From Amycolatopsis rubida (lineage in GTDB: Bacteria > Actinomycetota > Actinomycetes > Mycobacteriales > Pseudonocardiaceae): a stretch of DNA of 64,000 nt. Below are positions 25,372 to 34,695 of this stretch, piece after piece; position 1 is the stretch's first letter; each line of letters begins with the position of its first letter. The position numbers and the translations under genes were made by a program. The DNA is taken from assembly GCF_900115345.1 (NCBI RefSeq), contig NZ_FOWC01000010.1:62001-126000 (forward strand), written 5' to 3'. The notes under the pieces are model-generated. The model was not told where the DNA came from. It searched no databases and saw nothing but the letters and a program-made list of their open reading frames with translations.

Positions 25372-26985
25372 GTGTTGCATCTGATGAATAGTCCACCCTC
25401 GCCGCGCCTTCTGGCTTTGTGGTGCCCGGACTGGCCGGTGGTGGCCGCGATCGCGGCCGCGGGGCTTCCGGTCGCCGCCGCGGCGGCGGTGGTCCACGGC
25501 AGCCGGGTCGTCGCCTGCTCGGCTGCCGCCCGGGCCGCGGGCGTGCGGCGCGGGATGCGCAAGCGCGAAGCCCAGTCGATCTGCCCGGAACTGACGATGT
25601 TCGCGCACGACCCGGATCGCGACGGGCGCATGTTCGAGCCGGTCGCGGCCGCGGTCGAGACCGTGGCCGCGGGCCTGGAAATCGTCCGGCCCGGGCTGAT
25701 CGCGCTCCCGGTCGCGGGCCCCGCCCGGCACGCGGGCTCGGAAGCGGCGCTGGCCGAGCAGCTCGTCGACCAGGTCGCCGCGCTCGCCGGGGTCGAGTCC
25801 CAGGTCGGGATCTGCGAAGGGGTGTTCGCCGCGGGCCTCGCCGCGAAACTCGGCCGCATCGTCGAGCCCGGCGGCGCCCGCGAGTTCCTCGCGCCCGTGC
25901 CGCTGACGGAGCTGAGCCAGCCCGGAGCGGACCGCTCCGACCTGGTCGGCCGGCTGCACCGGCTCGGTCTGCACACGCTGGGCGATTTCGCCGCGCTGGC
26001 CGAACGCGACGTGGTCGGCCGGTTCGACCGGGACGTCGTGGTCGCGCACCGGCTCGCGCGCGGCCTGTCGGAACGCCCGCCGTCGCGGCGGACCCCGCCC
26101 AAGGACCTGACGGTCCGGCAGACGTTCGAGGACGACCCGCTGGACCGGATCGATTCCGTCGCGTTCGCAGCGCGGACGCTCGGCAGCCGGCTGCACGTGC
26201 GCCTGGCCGACGGCGGCCTGGCCGTCACCCAGCTCGCCATCCACGCCGTGACCGAGAGCGGCGAGGAGCACAGCCGCACCTGGCGCGCGGCCGAGCCCCT
26301 CAGCGCTTCGGGGATCACGGACCGGGTGAGGTGGCAGTGCGAGGGCTGGCTCCGAAGACGCGAGGAGCACCGGCCCTCCTCCGGCATCGTCCGGCTGACG
26401 CTCGAGCCGGCCGAGACCGTGTCCGGGGGCGCGCTGCAGCTGAGCCTGCCCGCCGCGGGCGCGGTGCCGGACGCCGACGACCGCGCCGCGCGCGCGGTCG
26501 GCCGCGTGCAGGGCCTGCTCGGCCCGGACGCGGTGTTCACCGCGGTGCTGGGCGGCGGCCGCGGTCCGGCCGAGCAGGTCCGGCTGGTTCCCTGGGGCGA
26601 TCTCCCCGACGACGACGGGGACGGCGACGCGCCGTGGCCGGGACGGCTGCCCGCGCCCTCGCCCGCGACCGTGCCGCCCGAGCCCTGGCCCGCGCAGGTC
26701 CTGGGCCCCAGCGGCGCCGCCGTGGCCTGGACCGCGCGCCACCGGCTCACCGAGCACCCGGACGCCGTCGTCGTCGGCACCGGCCCACCGCGCCAGGTGC
26801 TGAGCTGGGCCGGACCGTGGCCTGCCGTCGTCACGCGGATCGGCCCCGGCGGCTCCCGGCGCGTCGTCCGGATCCAGGCGGTCCTCGCCCGGCAGCGCGC
26901 CGACGACGACGGCGACGCGGTCCTCCTGACGGGAAACATCGGCCGCGACGGCGTGTCGTGGACGGTGGAAGGGATCTACGACTGA
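25372..26985 (+). CDS. imuB: ImuB, Y-family polymerase-like mutasome adaptor
   Basis: 537 residues from GTG 25372 (ATG 25384 possible). LLALWCPDWPVVAA is the hallmark ImuB version of the Y-polymerase N-terminus, with catalytic acidic residues replaced. Palm/fingers (GVRRGMRKREAQSICPEL), the HhH-like thumb (LHRLGLHTLGDFAALAERDV) and the little-finger and C-terminal extension follow. The family is catalytically dead and links DnaE2 and ImuA' to the beta clamp. The place expected to carry the clamp-binding motif (QLPLWG in the M. tuberculosis protein) seems to read LQLSLPAAG here, without the aromatic residue. A later VRLVPWGD segment is common to the family. Confidence 0.92.
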   Translation: MLHLMNSPPSPRLLALWCPDWPVVAAIAAAGLPVAAAAAVVHGSRVVACSAAARAAGVRRGMRKREAQSICPELTMFAHDPDRDGRMFEPVAAAVETVAAGLEIVRPGLIALPVAGPARHAGSEAALAEQLVDQVAALAGVESQVGICEGVFAAGLAAKLGRIVEPGGAREFLAPVPLTELSQPGADRSDLVGRLHRLGLHTLGDFAALAERDVVGRFDRDVVVAHRLARGLSERPPSRRTPPKDLTVRQTFEDDPLDRIDSVAFAARTLGSRLHVRLADGGLAVTQLAIHAVTESGEEHSRTWRAAEPLSASGITDRVRWQCEGWLRRREEHRPSSGIVRLTLEPAETVSGGALQLSLPAAGAVPDADDRAARAVGRVQGLLGPDAVFTAVLGGGRGPAEQVRLVPWGDLPDDDGDGDAPWPGRLPAPSPATVPPEPWPAQVLGPSGAAVAWTARHRLTEHPDAVVVGTGPPRQVLSWAGPWPAVVTRIGPGGSRRVVRIQAVLARQRADDDGDAVLLTGNIGRDGVSWTVEGIYD

Positions 26986-27241
26986 CGGGTCCGCAGGACC
27001 AGGCGGAGGTCGAGGTCGATCCGGGACGTCGACCGTCCCGCCGACCGCCCGTTTCGCCGCGTACGGCGTCCGCCGGGCCTGCCCGGTGCGGTCGTTCGCC
27101 GGCGGCTGTTGCAGCCCGCGGACCCGTTGCACCACAGGACTTCCGGGTTCAGGAACGGGCACTCGCCTCCGGTTGGCGCAGGGGAACAGGTCCCCTGACA
27201 TCCGGCACGAACAACCGGGTGTCGGCGGAGGCGGCGCCGGT

Positions 27242-28495
27242 TCAGGCGGCGGGGGCGAGCAGGCCGCGCAGTCGCCGCAGCGCGGCGAAGCCGTCGTCGG
27301 CGACGGATGCCAGGCCGCCCCGGCGGGCGGCACGGATCGCCCGCTGCAACTGGTGGGGCAGCCGCCGCTGCTCGGCGGTGGCGATGGCCGCGCGGAGCGC
27401 TTCGGCGGAGCCGTCGCGATCGCCGGTGGCGGCGAGGACCTCGCCGGTGGTGACCGCTTCGATGACCCGCCATTGCGGCGCGGCCGGCTCTCCGGCACTG
27501 CCGGTGTGCAAGGCGCGGAGCGCGTCGACCGGACGGCCGAGGGCGAGCAGGCCGCGGGCGTGGATCTCGCGCAGGCTGTACGGGTTGAGCAGCATCCCGT
27601 GCTCGGCCCCGGAATCGAGTGCTCGCCGGCAGCCGTCGACGGCGGCGCCGAACGTGTCGGCCATCCCGGCGTCGCCGGAGGTGCGGGCCAGCAGCGCGAG
27701 CGCGGAGCCGCGCCCGGCCGGGTCGGAGGAGACGGCGGCGGCGTGTTCGAGGCGCGCCACGGCGGCCGGGAGCCGCCCTGCTTTGCGCAGTTCGTTGCCG
27801 TGCATCCTCAACGCGTGCGCCAGGAACGGGGAATCGTCGAGCCGGCGGGCGAGGAGGAGAGCCTTGCCGGTCCAGACCGCGGCGCCGGTCAGCCGTTCCT
27901 CGGGCAGCACGGTGCCCAGGGACACCCCGAGCGCCAATCGCGCCGAGGCGAGCAGCAGCAGGGTGTCGCGTTCGAGTCGGCCCTCGGCGGCGCGGGCCTC
28001 CAGCCGGGCGGCCACCGGCCAGAGCTCGTTGACCGCCTCCACGGCCCGGCCTGACTGGCGGGCGATCTCGGCGAGCCGGATGACGCTGTCCCCGAAGTGA
28101 ACGAGCGCGGCGAAGTCGGCGTCGTCGGGGTCGGTGACGCCGAGCAAATGGAAGGGGAGGCCGAGGGCGCGGGCGATGTGGCGGCGCCCGGAGACGTCGG
28201 CGGGGGTGCGGCGGCGGCTTTCGATGAGCGCCACGTAGGACTTGCTGTAACCCAGCAGCGCGGCGAGCGCTTCTTGGGACAGGCCGTTCGCGGCGCGGTA
28301 GGCGCGCAGGATGACCGCGAGGTCCCGGCTCGACAGAGCGGCGGCCGCAGCCGGGTCGGACCACAGCCACACCGCGGGCGCCAGCCTCGGCCCGGGCGCG
28401 GCCGGCACCGTGCCGCCGGCGCGGCAGGCCGGGCACGCCCCGGGCGGGACGTAGCGGCCCAGGGCGGTTCCGCAGCGTTCGCACCGATCGGCCAC
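27242..28495 (-). CDS. zinc-ribbon / XRE-HTH / TPR regulator
   Basis: 417 residues. A four-Cys ribbon (CERCGTALG ... CPACRAG) opens the protein. After a linker comes an XRE HTH (LSQEALAALLGYSKSYVALI, ESRRRTPADV), then a TPR-like helical domain of about 280 residues. Start GTG 28495, 7 bp after the Nudix gene stop, so the two are co-transcribed. The ribbon may add DNA- or protein-binding specificity. Such actinomycete regulators often sit beside one small metabolic gene that they may control. Confidence 0.82.
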   Translation of the reverse strand: MADRCERCGTALGRYVPPGACPACRAGGTVPAAPGPRLAPAVWLWSDPAAAAALSSRDLAVILRAYRAANGLSQEALAALLGYSKSYVALIESRRRTPADVSGRRHIARALGLPFHLLGVTDPDDADFAALVHFGDSVIRLAEIARQSGRAVEAVNELWPVAARLEARAAEGRLERDTLLLLASARLALGVSLGTVLPEERLTGAAVWTGKALLLARRLDDSPFLAHALRMHGNELRKAGRLPAAVARLEHAAAVSSDPAGRGSALALLARTSGDAGMADTFGAAVDGCRRALDSGAEHGMLLNPYSLREIHARGLLALGRPVDALRALHTGSAGEPAAPQWRVIEAVTTGEVLAATGDRDGSAEALRAAIATAEQRRLPHQLQRAIRAARRGGLASVADDGFAALRRLRGLLAPAA

Positions 28496-28502
28496 GGGCG
28501 TG

Positions 28503-28919
28503 CTACCCGGTCGCCTGGAGGGTGCGGAGGCGGTCGAACCACGCGGCGATCGACCGTTTGTAGCCCTCGGGCATCGTCAGGCCGGCCACCTCGTCTTCGG
28601 CGAACTCGGCGAGCCGGTTGTGCTCGCCGGAGAGCACCGGGGCCTCGGCCGCGGCGCTGGTGCAGCCGTAGGTCACGATGAACACGGTCTTGTCCGCGAC
28701 CTCGATGCGGTAGACCCACGAGTCCAGGATCTCCGCGACGTCGGCCCGCAGGCCGGTCTCCTCCGCGATCTCCCGGGCCACGCACTCCTCGGGGGTCTCT
28801 CCGGGCTCGATCCGGCCGCCGGGCAGCTCCCACTCGGCGCGTTCGTTGCGCAGCAGCAGCACCCGCCCGTCCCGGACGAGCACGCCCTTGATCGACACCG
28901 GGTACACAGGTTCGGCCAT
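28503..28919 (-). CDS. Nudix hydrolase
   Basis: 138 residues from ATG 28919. Complete Nudix box: GGRIEPGETPEECVAREIAE then ETGL, with every conserved Gly, Glu and Arg. Flanking strands (VYPVSIKGVLVRDGRVLLLR) are typical. Substrate not predictable. It is the first gene of a two-gene operon with the zinc-ribbon/XRE regulator. Confidence 0.9.
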   Translation of the reverse strand: MAEPVYPVSIKGVLVRDGRVLLLRNERAEWELPGGRIEPGETPEECVAREIAEETGLRADVAEILDSWVYRIEVADKTVFIVTYGCTSAAAEAPVLSGEHNRLAEFAEDEVAGLTMPEGYKRSIAAWFDRLRTLQATG

Positions 28920-29088
28920 CGGACGGGTCTCCCACCGTGAACGGATGCGGGGCGTGGCTGCACCGTAGCAGCGCAACAGGATTCTGCCAGGCACGCGGGG
29001 TTGACAGATTGTAAGTGGACGACGGCCGGTCGCGTCGGGTCTGCTGAATGCACCGATTCGCCCCGACGACGGCTCAGGAGGTTCCGCG

Positions 29089-29859
29089 ATGCTTGCCGCG
29101 CCCACGGACGACCCGCTTTCCGCGTGCCGCGTCGACGTCGCCGCCGCGGGCGGCGTCGACGAGCTGGCCGGGGTGCTGGCGCGCGGCGGCGTCGCGCTGT
29201 TCGACGGCGTGCGCGGTCCCCGGGCGCTGCTGGAGCTCGCGGACCGGCTGGGCGCCGTCGCGCCGCACCGCGACAGCGGCCCGACCGGCCTCACCGTCCT
29301 CACAGACCGAGAGGAGCAACCCGGTGCGGGCCGCACCGGGTTCACCAACCAGGCCCTCGCCCCGCACACCGACTGCTCCGACAAGCCCCGCCCGCCGCAG
29401 CTGGTCGTGATGGCCTGCGCGGTCCCCGCCGCGAGCGGCGGGGCCTGCGTTCTCGTCGACGGCCAGGCCGTGCACGCCGATCTCGCGACCACCGCGCCCG
29501 AGGCGCTGGCCGACCTGAGCGGACCCAGCGGCATGTTTTTCGGCGGAGGCGCCGGGATCGTCGGCAACCTCTTCGAACCGCAGCCCGGCGGGATTGTCGG
29601 CGTGCGGCTGCGGCTGGACGACCAGGCCAGATTCTCCCCGAAGACCTCTGAATGGGAGCGCGTTTTGCGCGCCGCCATCGACCGGCACACGATCACGTTC
29701 AACCTCGCGGCCGGGGCCGGATACGCGGTGAACAACCGCCGGTGGCTGCACGGCCGCCACGGGTTCTCCGGGCTGCGCTTGATGTACCGGGTGCTGGTCG
29801 AACCCCGCCCCGAATGGCGCATCCCCGCCGGTTTCGCTCCCGCCGGGACGCTGCGGTGA
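29089..29859 (+). CDS. TauD/TfdA-like Fe(II)/2-oxoglutarate dioxygenase
   Basis: 256 residues from ATG 29089 with AGGAGG 7 bases upstream. The iron ligands are visible: H93-T-D95 in ALAPHTDCSD and a distal His in NNRRWLHGRHGF (about 221-224), followed by an Arg (SGLRLMYR) for the 2-oxoglutarate carboxylate. Length and layout fit the TauD/CAS-like family that hydroxylates or desaturates amino-acid-type or sulfonate substrates. No biosynthetic partner is adjacent. Confidence 0.85.
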   Translation: MLAAPTDDPLSACRVDVAAAGGVDELAGVLARGGVALFDGVRGPRALLELADRLGAVAPHRDSGPTGLTVLTDREEQPGAGRTGFTNQALAPHTDCSDKPRPPQLVVMACAVPAASGGACVLVDGQAVHADLATTAPEALADLSGPSGMFFGGGAGIVGNLFEPQPGGIVGVRLRLDDQARFSPKTSEWERVLRAAIDRHTITFNLAAGAGYAVNNRRWLHGRHGFSGLRLMYRVLVEPRPEWRIPAGFAPAGTLR

Positions 29860-30052
29860 CCGCGTCGTCCGGGCATGTGCCCGCGAGGCAGGCGGGGAAT
29901 CCGCCGTCGACTCGTCGTGCCTGCCGAATCTCGTGCGTCCGTGCCGTTGTCCGCGAACGGTCTTCGGCGGCCGCCCGCTGCGCGCACGGGGTGGTCCACG
30001 GCGGCCGCGGCACGTCGCGGCGGCCGCCGCCCGACCTCGTCGGGGTCGGTTC

Positions 30053-30667
30053 ATGAGCACCGGCGAGGTCGCCGTGCTCATGGCGGCCGCCGCTGTCGCC
30101 GGTGCGGCGGCGGTCGCTGTCCTGGTTCCGTACTTGCGCCGCGTCCGCCCAGGCCGTGCGCACTGCGCGGGTGCGCAGCAGCCGGAAACGCCGCGCAACG
30201 GACGGAAGCCGGACGGCGTCGCCGGCATCCGCCTCGAATTCGCGGCGGATGCGGGGAGCGGGCCCTTCGGCCCCTCGCATCCGCCGCGTTCCAGCGCCGC
30301 GGCCGCTCGCCGAAAGACTGCCGTGACCGGCGAGTTCTACGCTCGCACGGCGTCGAGGATTCCTGAACGGGTCCGGGTGGCCGTGTGGCGCGAACTCGCC
30401 GCTGGGGAGCGGGCCGTTTCGGGTCGCCTACCGGTGGGCGACGCGTTCGGAACGCTCTTCGTACTCGGCGTCCTGTTCTTCGCGGCTTCGGTTGTCGCGC
30501 TGCTCGGCGACTATTCGCGGATTTTCTTGGCGGCAACTCTGCTGTTCAGCGCGGGCCTCGTCGGACTTCCCGCTCTGAAGCTGCATCGCATTGCCTGGCA
30601 GGCGCCCAATCTGTCGGCCGGTTTTTACGTGGCCGCGCTCGAGGGAGAAACCCGTGTGGACGAGTGA
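30053..30667 (+). CDS. membrane protein of unknown function
   Basis: 204 residues from ATG 30053. One N-terminal membrane segment (VAVLMAAAAVAGAAAVAVLV), a soluble basic loop of about 90 residues, then two membrane segments (LFVLGVLFFAASVVALLG; FLAATLLFSAGLVGLPAL) near the end. No family recognised. It overlaps the next short frame (GTG 30654) by 14 bp. Confidence 0.6.
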   Translation: MSTGEVAVLMAAAAVAGAAAVAVLVPYLRRVRPGRAHCAGAQQPETPRNGRKPDGVAGIRLEFAADAGSGPFGPSHPPRSSAAAARRKTAVTGEFYARTASRIPERVRVAVWRELAAGERAVSGRLPVGDAFGTLFVLGVLFFAASVVALLGDYSRIFLAATLLFSAGLVGLPALKLHRIAWQAPNLSAGFYVAALEGETRVDE

Positions 30668-30800
30668 AGACGCGCTGAAAGAGCTCACCGCCCGCGACTA
30701 CCGCGCCGTTCCGGTTGCGGTTCCGCCTGGGCAGCCCGCATTCATGCTGTTCGCGCGAGTGTGGAAAGAGCCAGGAAACCCAACCCCCCTGGCCCCGCGC
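30654..30800 (+). pseudogene. 5' end of a truncated gene
   Basis: From GTG 30654, with GAGGGAG upstream, the frame reads TSEDALKELTARDYRAVPVA, then FMLFARVWKEPG. After about 30790 it loses protein character and stays open without purpose. This looks like the first 45 codons of a lost gene that was coupled to the preceding membrane-protein gene. Confidence 0.4.
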
Positions 30801-30984
30801 CCGGCCGTGCACCGATCCGTCCCGAGGAGTCCGCAGCGCTTCCTCACCGGACCCCGGAAGCTGGAGCACGACGCCGCCGCGACTGCGCACTGCCGACGGC
30901 GGTGCTGGAGCGCGGCGCGAGGGCCCCGGGGTATTGATTCGACACGCCTCGCCTGGCCGGATTTCGGATCGCGGCGCGCGGCGG

Positions 30985-31452
30985 TCACTCGACAGTCAGG
31001 CCCAGCGCCCGGAACGCCTCGCGGAGGATGGCCGCGTGGTCCCACGGCATCGGCCGGGCCAGTGCCTCGGCGACCGGCACGAACGCGACCTCCCGGACGG
31101 CGTCGCCGACCTCCACCGGCAGAGGCGCGTCCACCAGCACCGCGTAGGACACGGTGCAGAAGCGGCGGGACGCGTCGCGGCCCTCGTCGCGTGACGACAC
31201 GGGCACGAGCGGCGTCCCGGTCATGTCGACGCCGGTTTTCTCCCGGCACCGGCCGACCGCGACGCGGTCGGTGGCCTCGCCCATGTCGCACGTCCCGCCC
31301 GGCAGGCCCCAGAGCCCGACGAACGGCGCACGGTCGCGCACCGCCAGAAGCACCCGCCGGTCGCGAGTCACCACGACCAGATTCGCCGCGTGGTCAACGG
31401 GATCGCCCGTCGGCTGCTCGACGAGCGAACTGTCCACAGTGGTGTCATTCAT
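30985..31452 (-). CDS. Nudix-fold protein with degenerate Nudix box
   Basis: 155 residues from ATG 31452, with AAGGAG 7 bases upstream. The fold is clearly Nudix (LVVVTRDRRVLLAVRDRAPF; GLWGLPGG), but the box reads GGTCDMGEATDRVAVGRCRE then KTG. Against the consensus Gx5Ex7REUxEExGU, the Arg-Glu pair is Gly-Arg and the Glu-Glu pair is Glu-Lys. Two metal-binding glutamates are thus gone and hydrolysis is unlikely. It may be a ligand-binding or regulatory Nudix protein, or a decaying enzyme. No partner in operon. Confidence 0.8.
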   Translation of the reverse strand: MNDTTVDSSLVEQPTGDPVDHAANLVVVTRDRRVLLAVRDRAPFVGLWGLPGGTCDMGEATDRVAVGRCREKTGVDMTGTPLVPVSSRDEGRDASRRFCTVSYAVLVDAPLPVEVGDAVREVAFVPVAEALARPMPWDHAAILREAFRALGLTVE

Positions 31453-31539
31453 GACGAATCTCCTTGTTCTGCAACGGTTACCGGTGAATCCGGGCTGACT
31501 CCAAGCGTCGCCGCCGGGCGGCGTCGCGCCTAGATGTTT

Positions 31540-31559
31540 CCCGTTTCTTCTGAAACGGG
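31540..31559. terminator. short hairpin
   Basis: CCCGTTTC-TTCT-GAAACGGG forms an 8-bp stem with a 4-base loop about 90 bp upstream of the Nudix-like gene. No U-tract follows, so its role as a terminator is uncertain. Confidence 0.35.
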
Positions 31560-33228
31560 CGACAGAGGGAAACCATGCCTGAACTGGTCTTTTCCGGACG
31601 TCCGCGAATCGGAGCACGTACGTCGCGCCGGTGCTGCGGGCCCGGATGCCCTCGCCCTCGATGACACGCCGAGCCGCCGTGGCCGCCGGGAAGGTGTTCG
31701 TCCCGGAAGGCTCCGGGCGGGTGGGCGCAACGCTGAACCTCCCGGGGCTGGCCCGGTGCGGCGCGGGATGCCGCGCGCCCTGCCCGAAGCAGAGCCGCGG
31801 GCGTTCGGCGCGTGCCGGAAAGGACGGGAGATCTTCTCGATGTTCGGGGCCGAAGCCGTGTGCCCGCGAGCTCCCGGGCGCGATCGGAATGCCGCCGTGC
31901 ACCGATGCGAGAACAAGGGCCGAGCCCGGCAATAGCGCTTCGCGTCCGCCAGAAGACGACAGCTGAAATGCGCATCGTCGACAGAACCCACGCGCATTGC
32001 ACTGCCGCCTAGTGAAACAGTTCGACAACCTGGATCCAGGGCGGAATTCCCGCATTTCCCGTTTTCCTGCCGCGGTCGTGCACCGCGGACGGACGGATCC
32101 GCGTGCAGCACAGGACCCCCGTGGCGCGAACCCGCATGGGAATGCGCGGACTCGACACGATCTCGAAGAACGGCGCCCGTTCCCCGGCCGCTGGAGAACG
32201 AACACGGCCGCCGAGGACTGCCGATGAGCTCTTCGCCCCGGCGGCTCCGGAACGTCCTCCGCCCCGCTCATGCCCGGAGCCCGGATAGGGCTGCGTCCGG
32301 CTGAACTCCGGCAGAGGCACGGCCTGCCGCCCGCGACCATCACGGAATTCAGCGAATTGCGCGACCACGGGGTTCGGGATCCGTACGACGGCGGCGAACT
32401 CCCGGGCAACCGGGCGGTCTCCGACCTGCACGCGTTCGAGGACGCGGGGGACGAGCTGCTGGGCAGCGACGACATGAAACAGGGCCCAGGCCCGCCGGGG
32501 AGCGGGAGGCGGCGCGCCTCGACGGCCGCGCGGCGACCGTCGGGCGGGGCGTCAGGGCCCGGGCGGGCTCGCGCGGTTCGCGGTCCTGACGTCCCGCGCG
32601 GTCGCGCGCGCCGCCGTGGCACGGTCCTCCAGGTCCGCGATCAAGCGGTTCAGCCGCTCGACCGCTGCGGGGTCCGGGAACTCGACCGGGGGTCGGCGCC
32701 GGGGAGTTCCGGTCCGCCGGCCCCGGCTCGCGCGCGGAATACAGCGGGTTTCAGGGCAGCCGCTCGGGCATCGAGGCCCCGGTGCGAGCGCTGGAGCGCG
32801 AGGGCGGCGGACCGGACTCGCCTACCGGCCGGCTGCCCGGTGCCGGTCGGTCGGCGTCGCAGGTCGTCGATCCGCAGGCGTGGACGAAGGCGAGCATCGC
32901 GGGCCAGCTGGGCGTCCCGGGCGGGGTTTCAGACCGTGTCCGGTCTTCCGCAACTGCCGGAAGGTCTGGGAGGACCGAGATCCTGCCCGCGCTGTCCAGG
33001 CTCGAGACGAGGCCGGACACGGCGGTTTTCTGCCGCGCCGGCGACGCGGGCGCGGGAACGAATGTCGGCCGCAGCCAGATTCGCTGCCCCCGCGCTCGCC
33101 GTCCGCAACGGCGCACCGCGCTGCCCGGGGCGGATTCTTGTTGGCGGGCTGTTTCGCGTCGGTGCCGCCGGAGCGCTACTCTCGGTACGGTTTGGATCAC
33201 AGTGTCAGAGCGCGGGGAGGTCAGCGTC
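31560..33228. other. long region without a confident gene
   Basis: About 1.7 kb in which all long frames are Arg/Pro/Ser-rich. One short stretch looks like a true protein end: on the minus strand near 32570-32690, VEFPDPAAVERLNRLIADLE continues to a stop, without a recognisable start. This may be the last part of a deleted gene. The far end should contain the promoter of the methyltransferase gene at 33229. Confidence 0.5.
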
Positions 33229-34074
33229 GTGTCCGACGCGAAATACGCGCCGCCGGGGGTCGACCCGAACAAGTCGAGCATCGCGCGGGTCTACGACTAC
33301 TTCCTCGGCGGAAACTGCTGGTACCAGGAAGACCTGGACACCGCCAACAGAATCCTGCAAGCGCTGCCGGACGCGAAGGATCTCGCGCTCGTGAACCGGC
33401 GCCTGCTCACCCGAGTCTGCCGGTTCCTCAGCCACGCCGGCATCCGGCAGTTCCTCGACATCGGCTCGGGCCTGCCGACCGCGGAGAACGTGCACCAGAT
33501 CGTGCAGCGCGCGGATCCGACCGCGAGGGTGCTCTACGTCGACTACGACCCTGTGGTGGCCGCCCACGGGCGCGCCATCCTCGCCGACAACGAGAACACC
33601 GAACTCATCCAGGCCGACGCCTTCGATCCGCAGAGCATCCTGCAAGACGTCAAGGTGCAGGACCACCTCAACTGGGACGAGCCGATCGCGCTGCTGTACA
33701 TGGCGGTCCTGCACCACCACTACAGCGACGACCGCTCGATCGCGGCCGCGGCGACGCAGCCGCTCATCGAGCAGCTCCCGCCCGGGTCCTACGTCGCCAT
33801 CTCCCATCTGCTCGATCCCCACGACGGGAGCGAGGACGACGAGACGGTGAAGGACGTGCTCGACGTCGTCCACAGCAGCACCATGAAGGACGTCACGGCA
33901 CGGACCATCGACGAGATCACGGAACTGTTCCACGGCACGGAGCTCATCCCGCCGGGGCCGGACACGCCCGCAGAGGTCGTGCTGGCGGCGCGCTGGTGGC
34001 CGGACGGCCCGCCAGGAGACCTCTCGGTCGCGCAACGGATCCTGGCGGCCGGCGTGGCGAAGAAACCCTCTTAG
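33229..34074 (+). CDS. SAM-dependent methyltransferase, PF04672-like family
   Basis: 281 residues from GTG 33229 with GGGGAGG 8 bases upstream. The signature start GVDPNKSSIARVYDYFLGG, NRRLLTRVCRFLSHAGIRQF, the SAM loop FLDIGSGLPTAENVHQIVQ and the acidic strand VLYVDYDPVV are typical of the actinomycete S-adenosyl methyltransferase family (Methyltransf_19, formerly DUF574). Members are numerous in Streptomyces and relatives, but substrates are largely unknown. C-terminus complete (LAARWWPDGP). Monocistronic. Confidence 0.9.
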   Translation: MSDAKYAPPGVDPNKSSIARVYDYFLGGNCWYQEDLDTANRILQALPDAKDLALVNRRLLTRVCRFLSHAGIRQFLDIGSGLPTAENVHQIVQRADPTARVLYVDYDPVVAAHGRAILADNENTELIQADAFDPQSILQDVKVQDHLNWDEPIALLYMAVLHHHYSDDRSIAAAATQPLIEQLPPGSYVAISHLLDPHDGSEDDETVKDVLDVVHSSTMKDVTARTIDEITELFHGTELIPPGPDTPAEVVLAARWWPDGPPGDLSVAQRILAAGVAKKPS

Positions 34075-34461
34075 GGCTCGCCACGGTCCTCGCCGTCGGT
34101 GAACGGTGCCGCTGACGCACCTCAAGAAACGAACTCGCCGAATTCGGGTCGGGACAGCCCCGCGGGTCAACGCCGAGCGCATAGGCCTCGGCGGTGGAGC
34201 GCTGTGCTGCACCGTCGGAACAGAGCCCTGGCGCCGCAACGCCCGGCTGGGGGAGACGAACGGCTCGCGGGGGCCGGAAAGACCGTTCGCCGGCGACGGC
34301 CTGCGGGTTCTGCACGTCCCTCGAACGTGGCGGTCGGAGCGAATCCTCCGGCCGCACCCGGGACGACGGAGGATCATCGCCCCGGTGATTGTCGAACCGC
34401 CACGACGGCGCGATCCCGGAGGGCCGTCGCTGCTGTCGAGTCGGAGTTCGACCAGCAGCCA
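34075..34461. other. intergenic, no gene seen
   Basis: About 390 bp between the methyltransferase gene and the next regulator. Frames on both strands are of low complexity. No hairpin or clear promoter noted. Confidence 0.45.
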
Positions 34462-34695
34462 GTGCCCGGCCGCCCGAATCCGTACGGGGAGGAGGTGCGG
34501 AGGCTGCCGCTGGACCGCTGCGCCGAGGCCTACGCGGGCACGGAGCACGCGATCCCGGTGAAAGTCGGCGAACGCGTCTGGAAGCGGCTGCAGCCGTTCG
34601 TCCAGCGCCATTGCCGGTGCGCCGGCTTGGTCGCTCGGCTGTCGCACCCGGGCGGTGGCGTCCTGGTCGGCAGGGCTTCTACGCTGGCGGGGTGA
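34462..34695 (+). CDS. possible small hypothetical protein upstream of XRE gene
   Basis: 77 codons from GTG 34462. The first 60 residues look protein-like (NPYGEEVRRLPLDRCAEAYA; IPVKVGERVWKRLQPFVQRH), with two Cys near the end. There is no good ribosome binding site, and the last codons run over the start of the XRE gene. It could be the end of a decayed gene. Confidence 0.3.
   Translation: MPGRPNPYGEEVRRLPLDRCAEAYAGTEHAIPVKVGERVWKRLQPFVQRHCRCAGLVARLSHPGGGVLVGRASTLAG

Noticed and set aside
24081..26939. Very long open frame on the minus strand (over 900 codons)
   Set aside because: It is antisense to imuA'-imuB and Arg/Ser/Pro-rich, as expected from GC-rich codon shadows; the plus strand has clear homology.
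25419..28100. Long plus-strand frame through imuB and beyond
   Set aside because: Arg/Pro-rich shadow of imuB and of the minus-strand regulator; no domain and no ribosome binding site.
31560..33228. Several 100-370-codon frames on both strands
   Set aside because: None has a natural amino-acid composition over its length or a good start; only a 45-codon protein end on the minus strand seems genuine.
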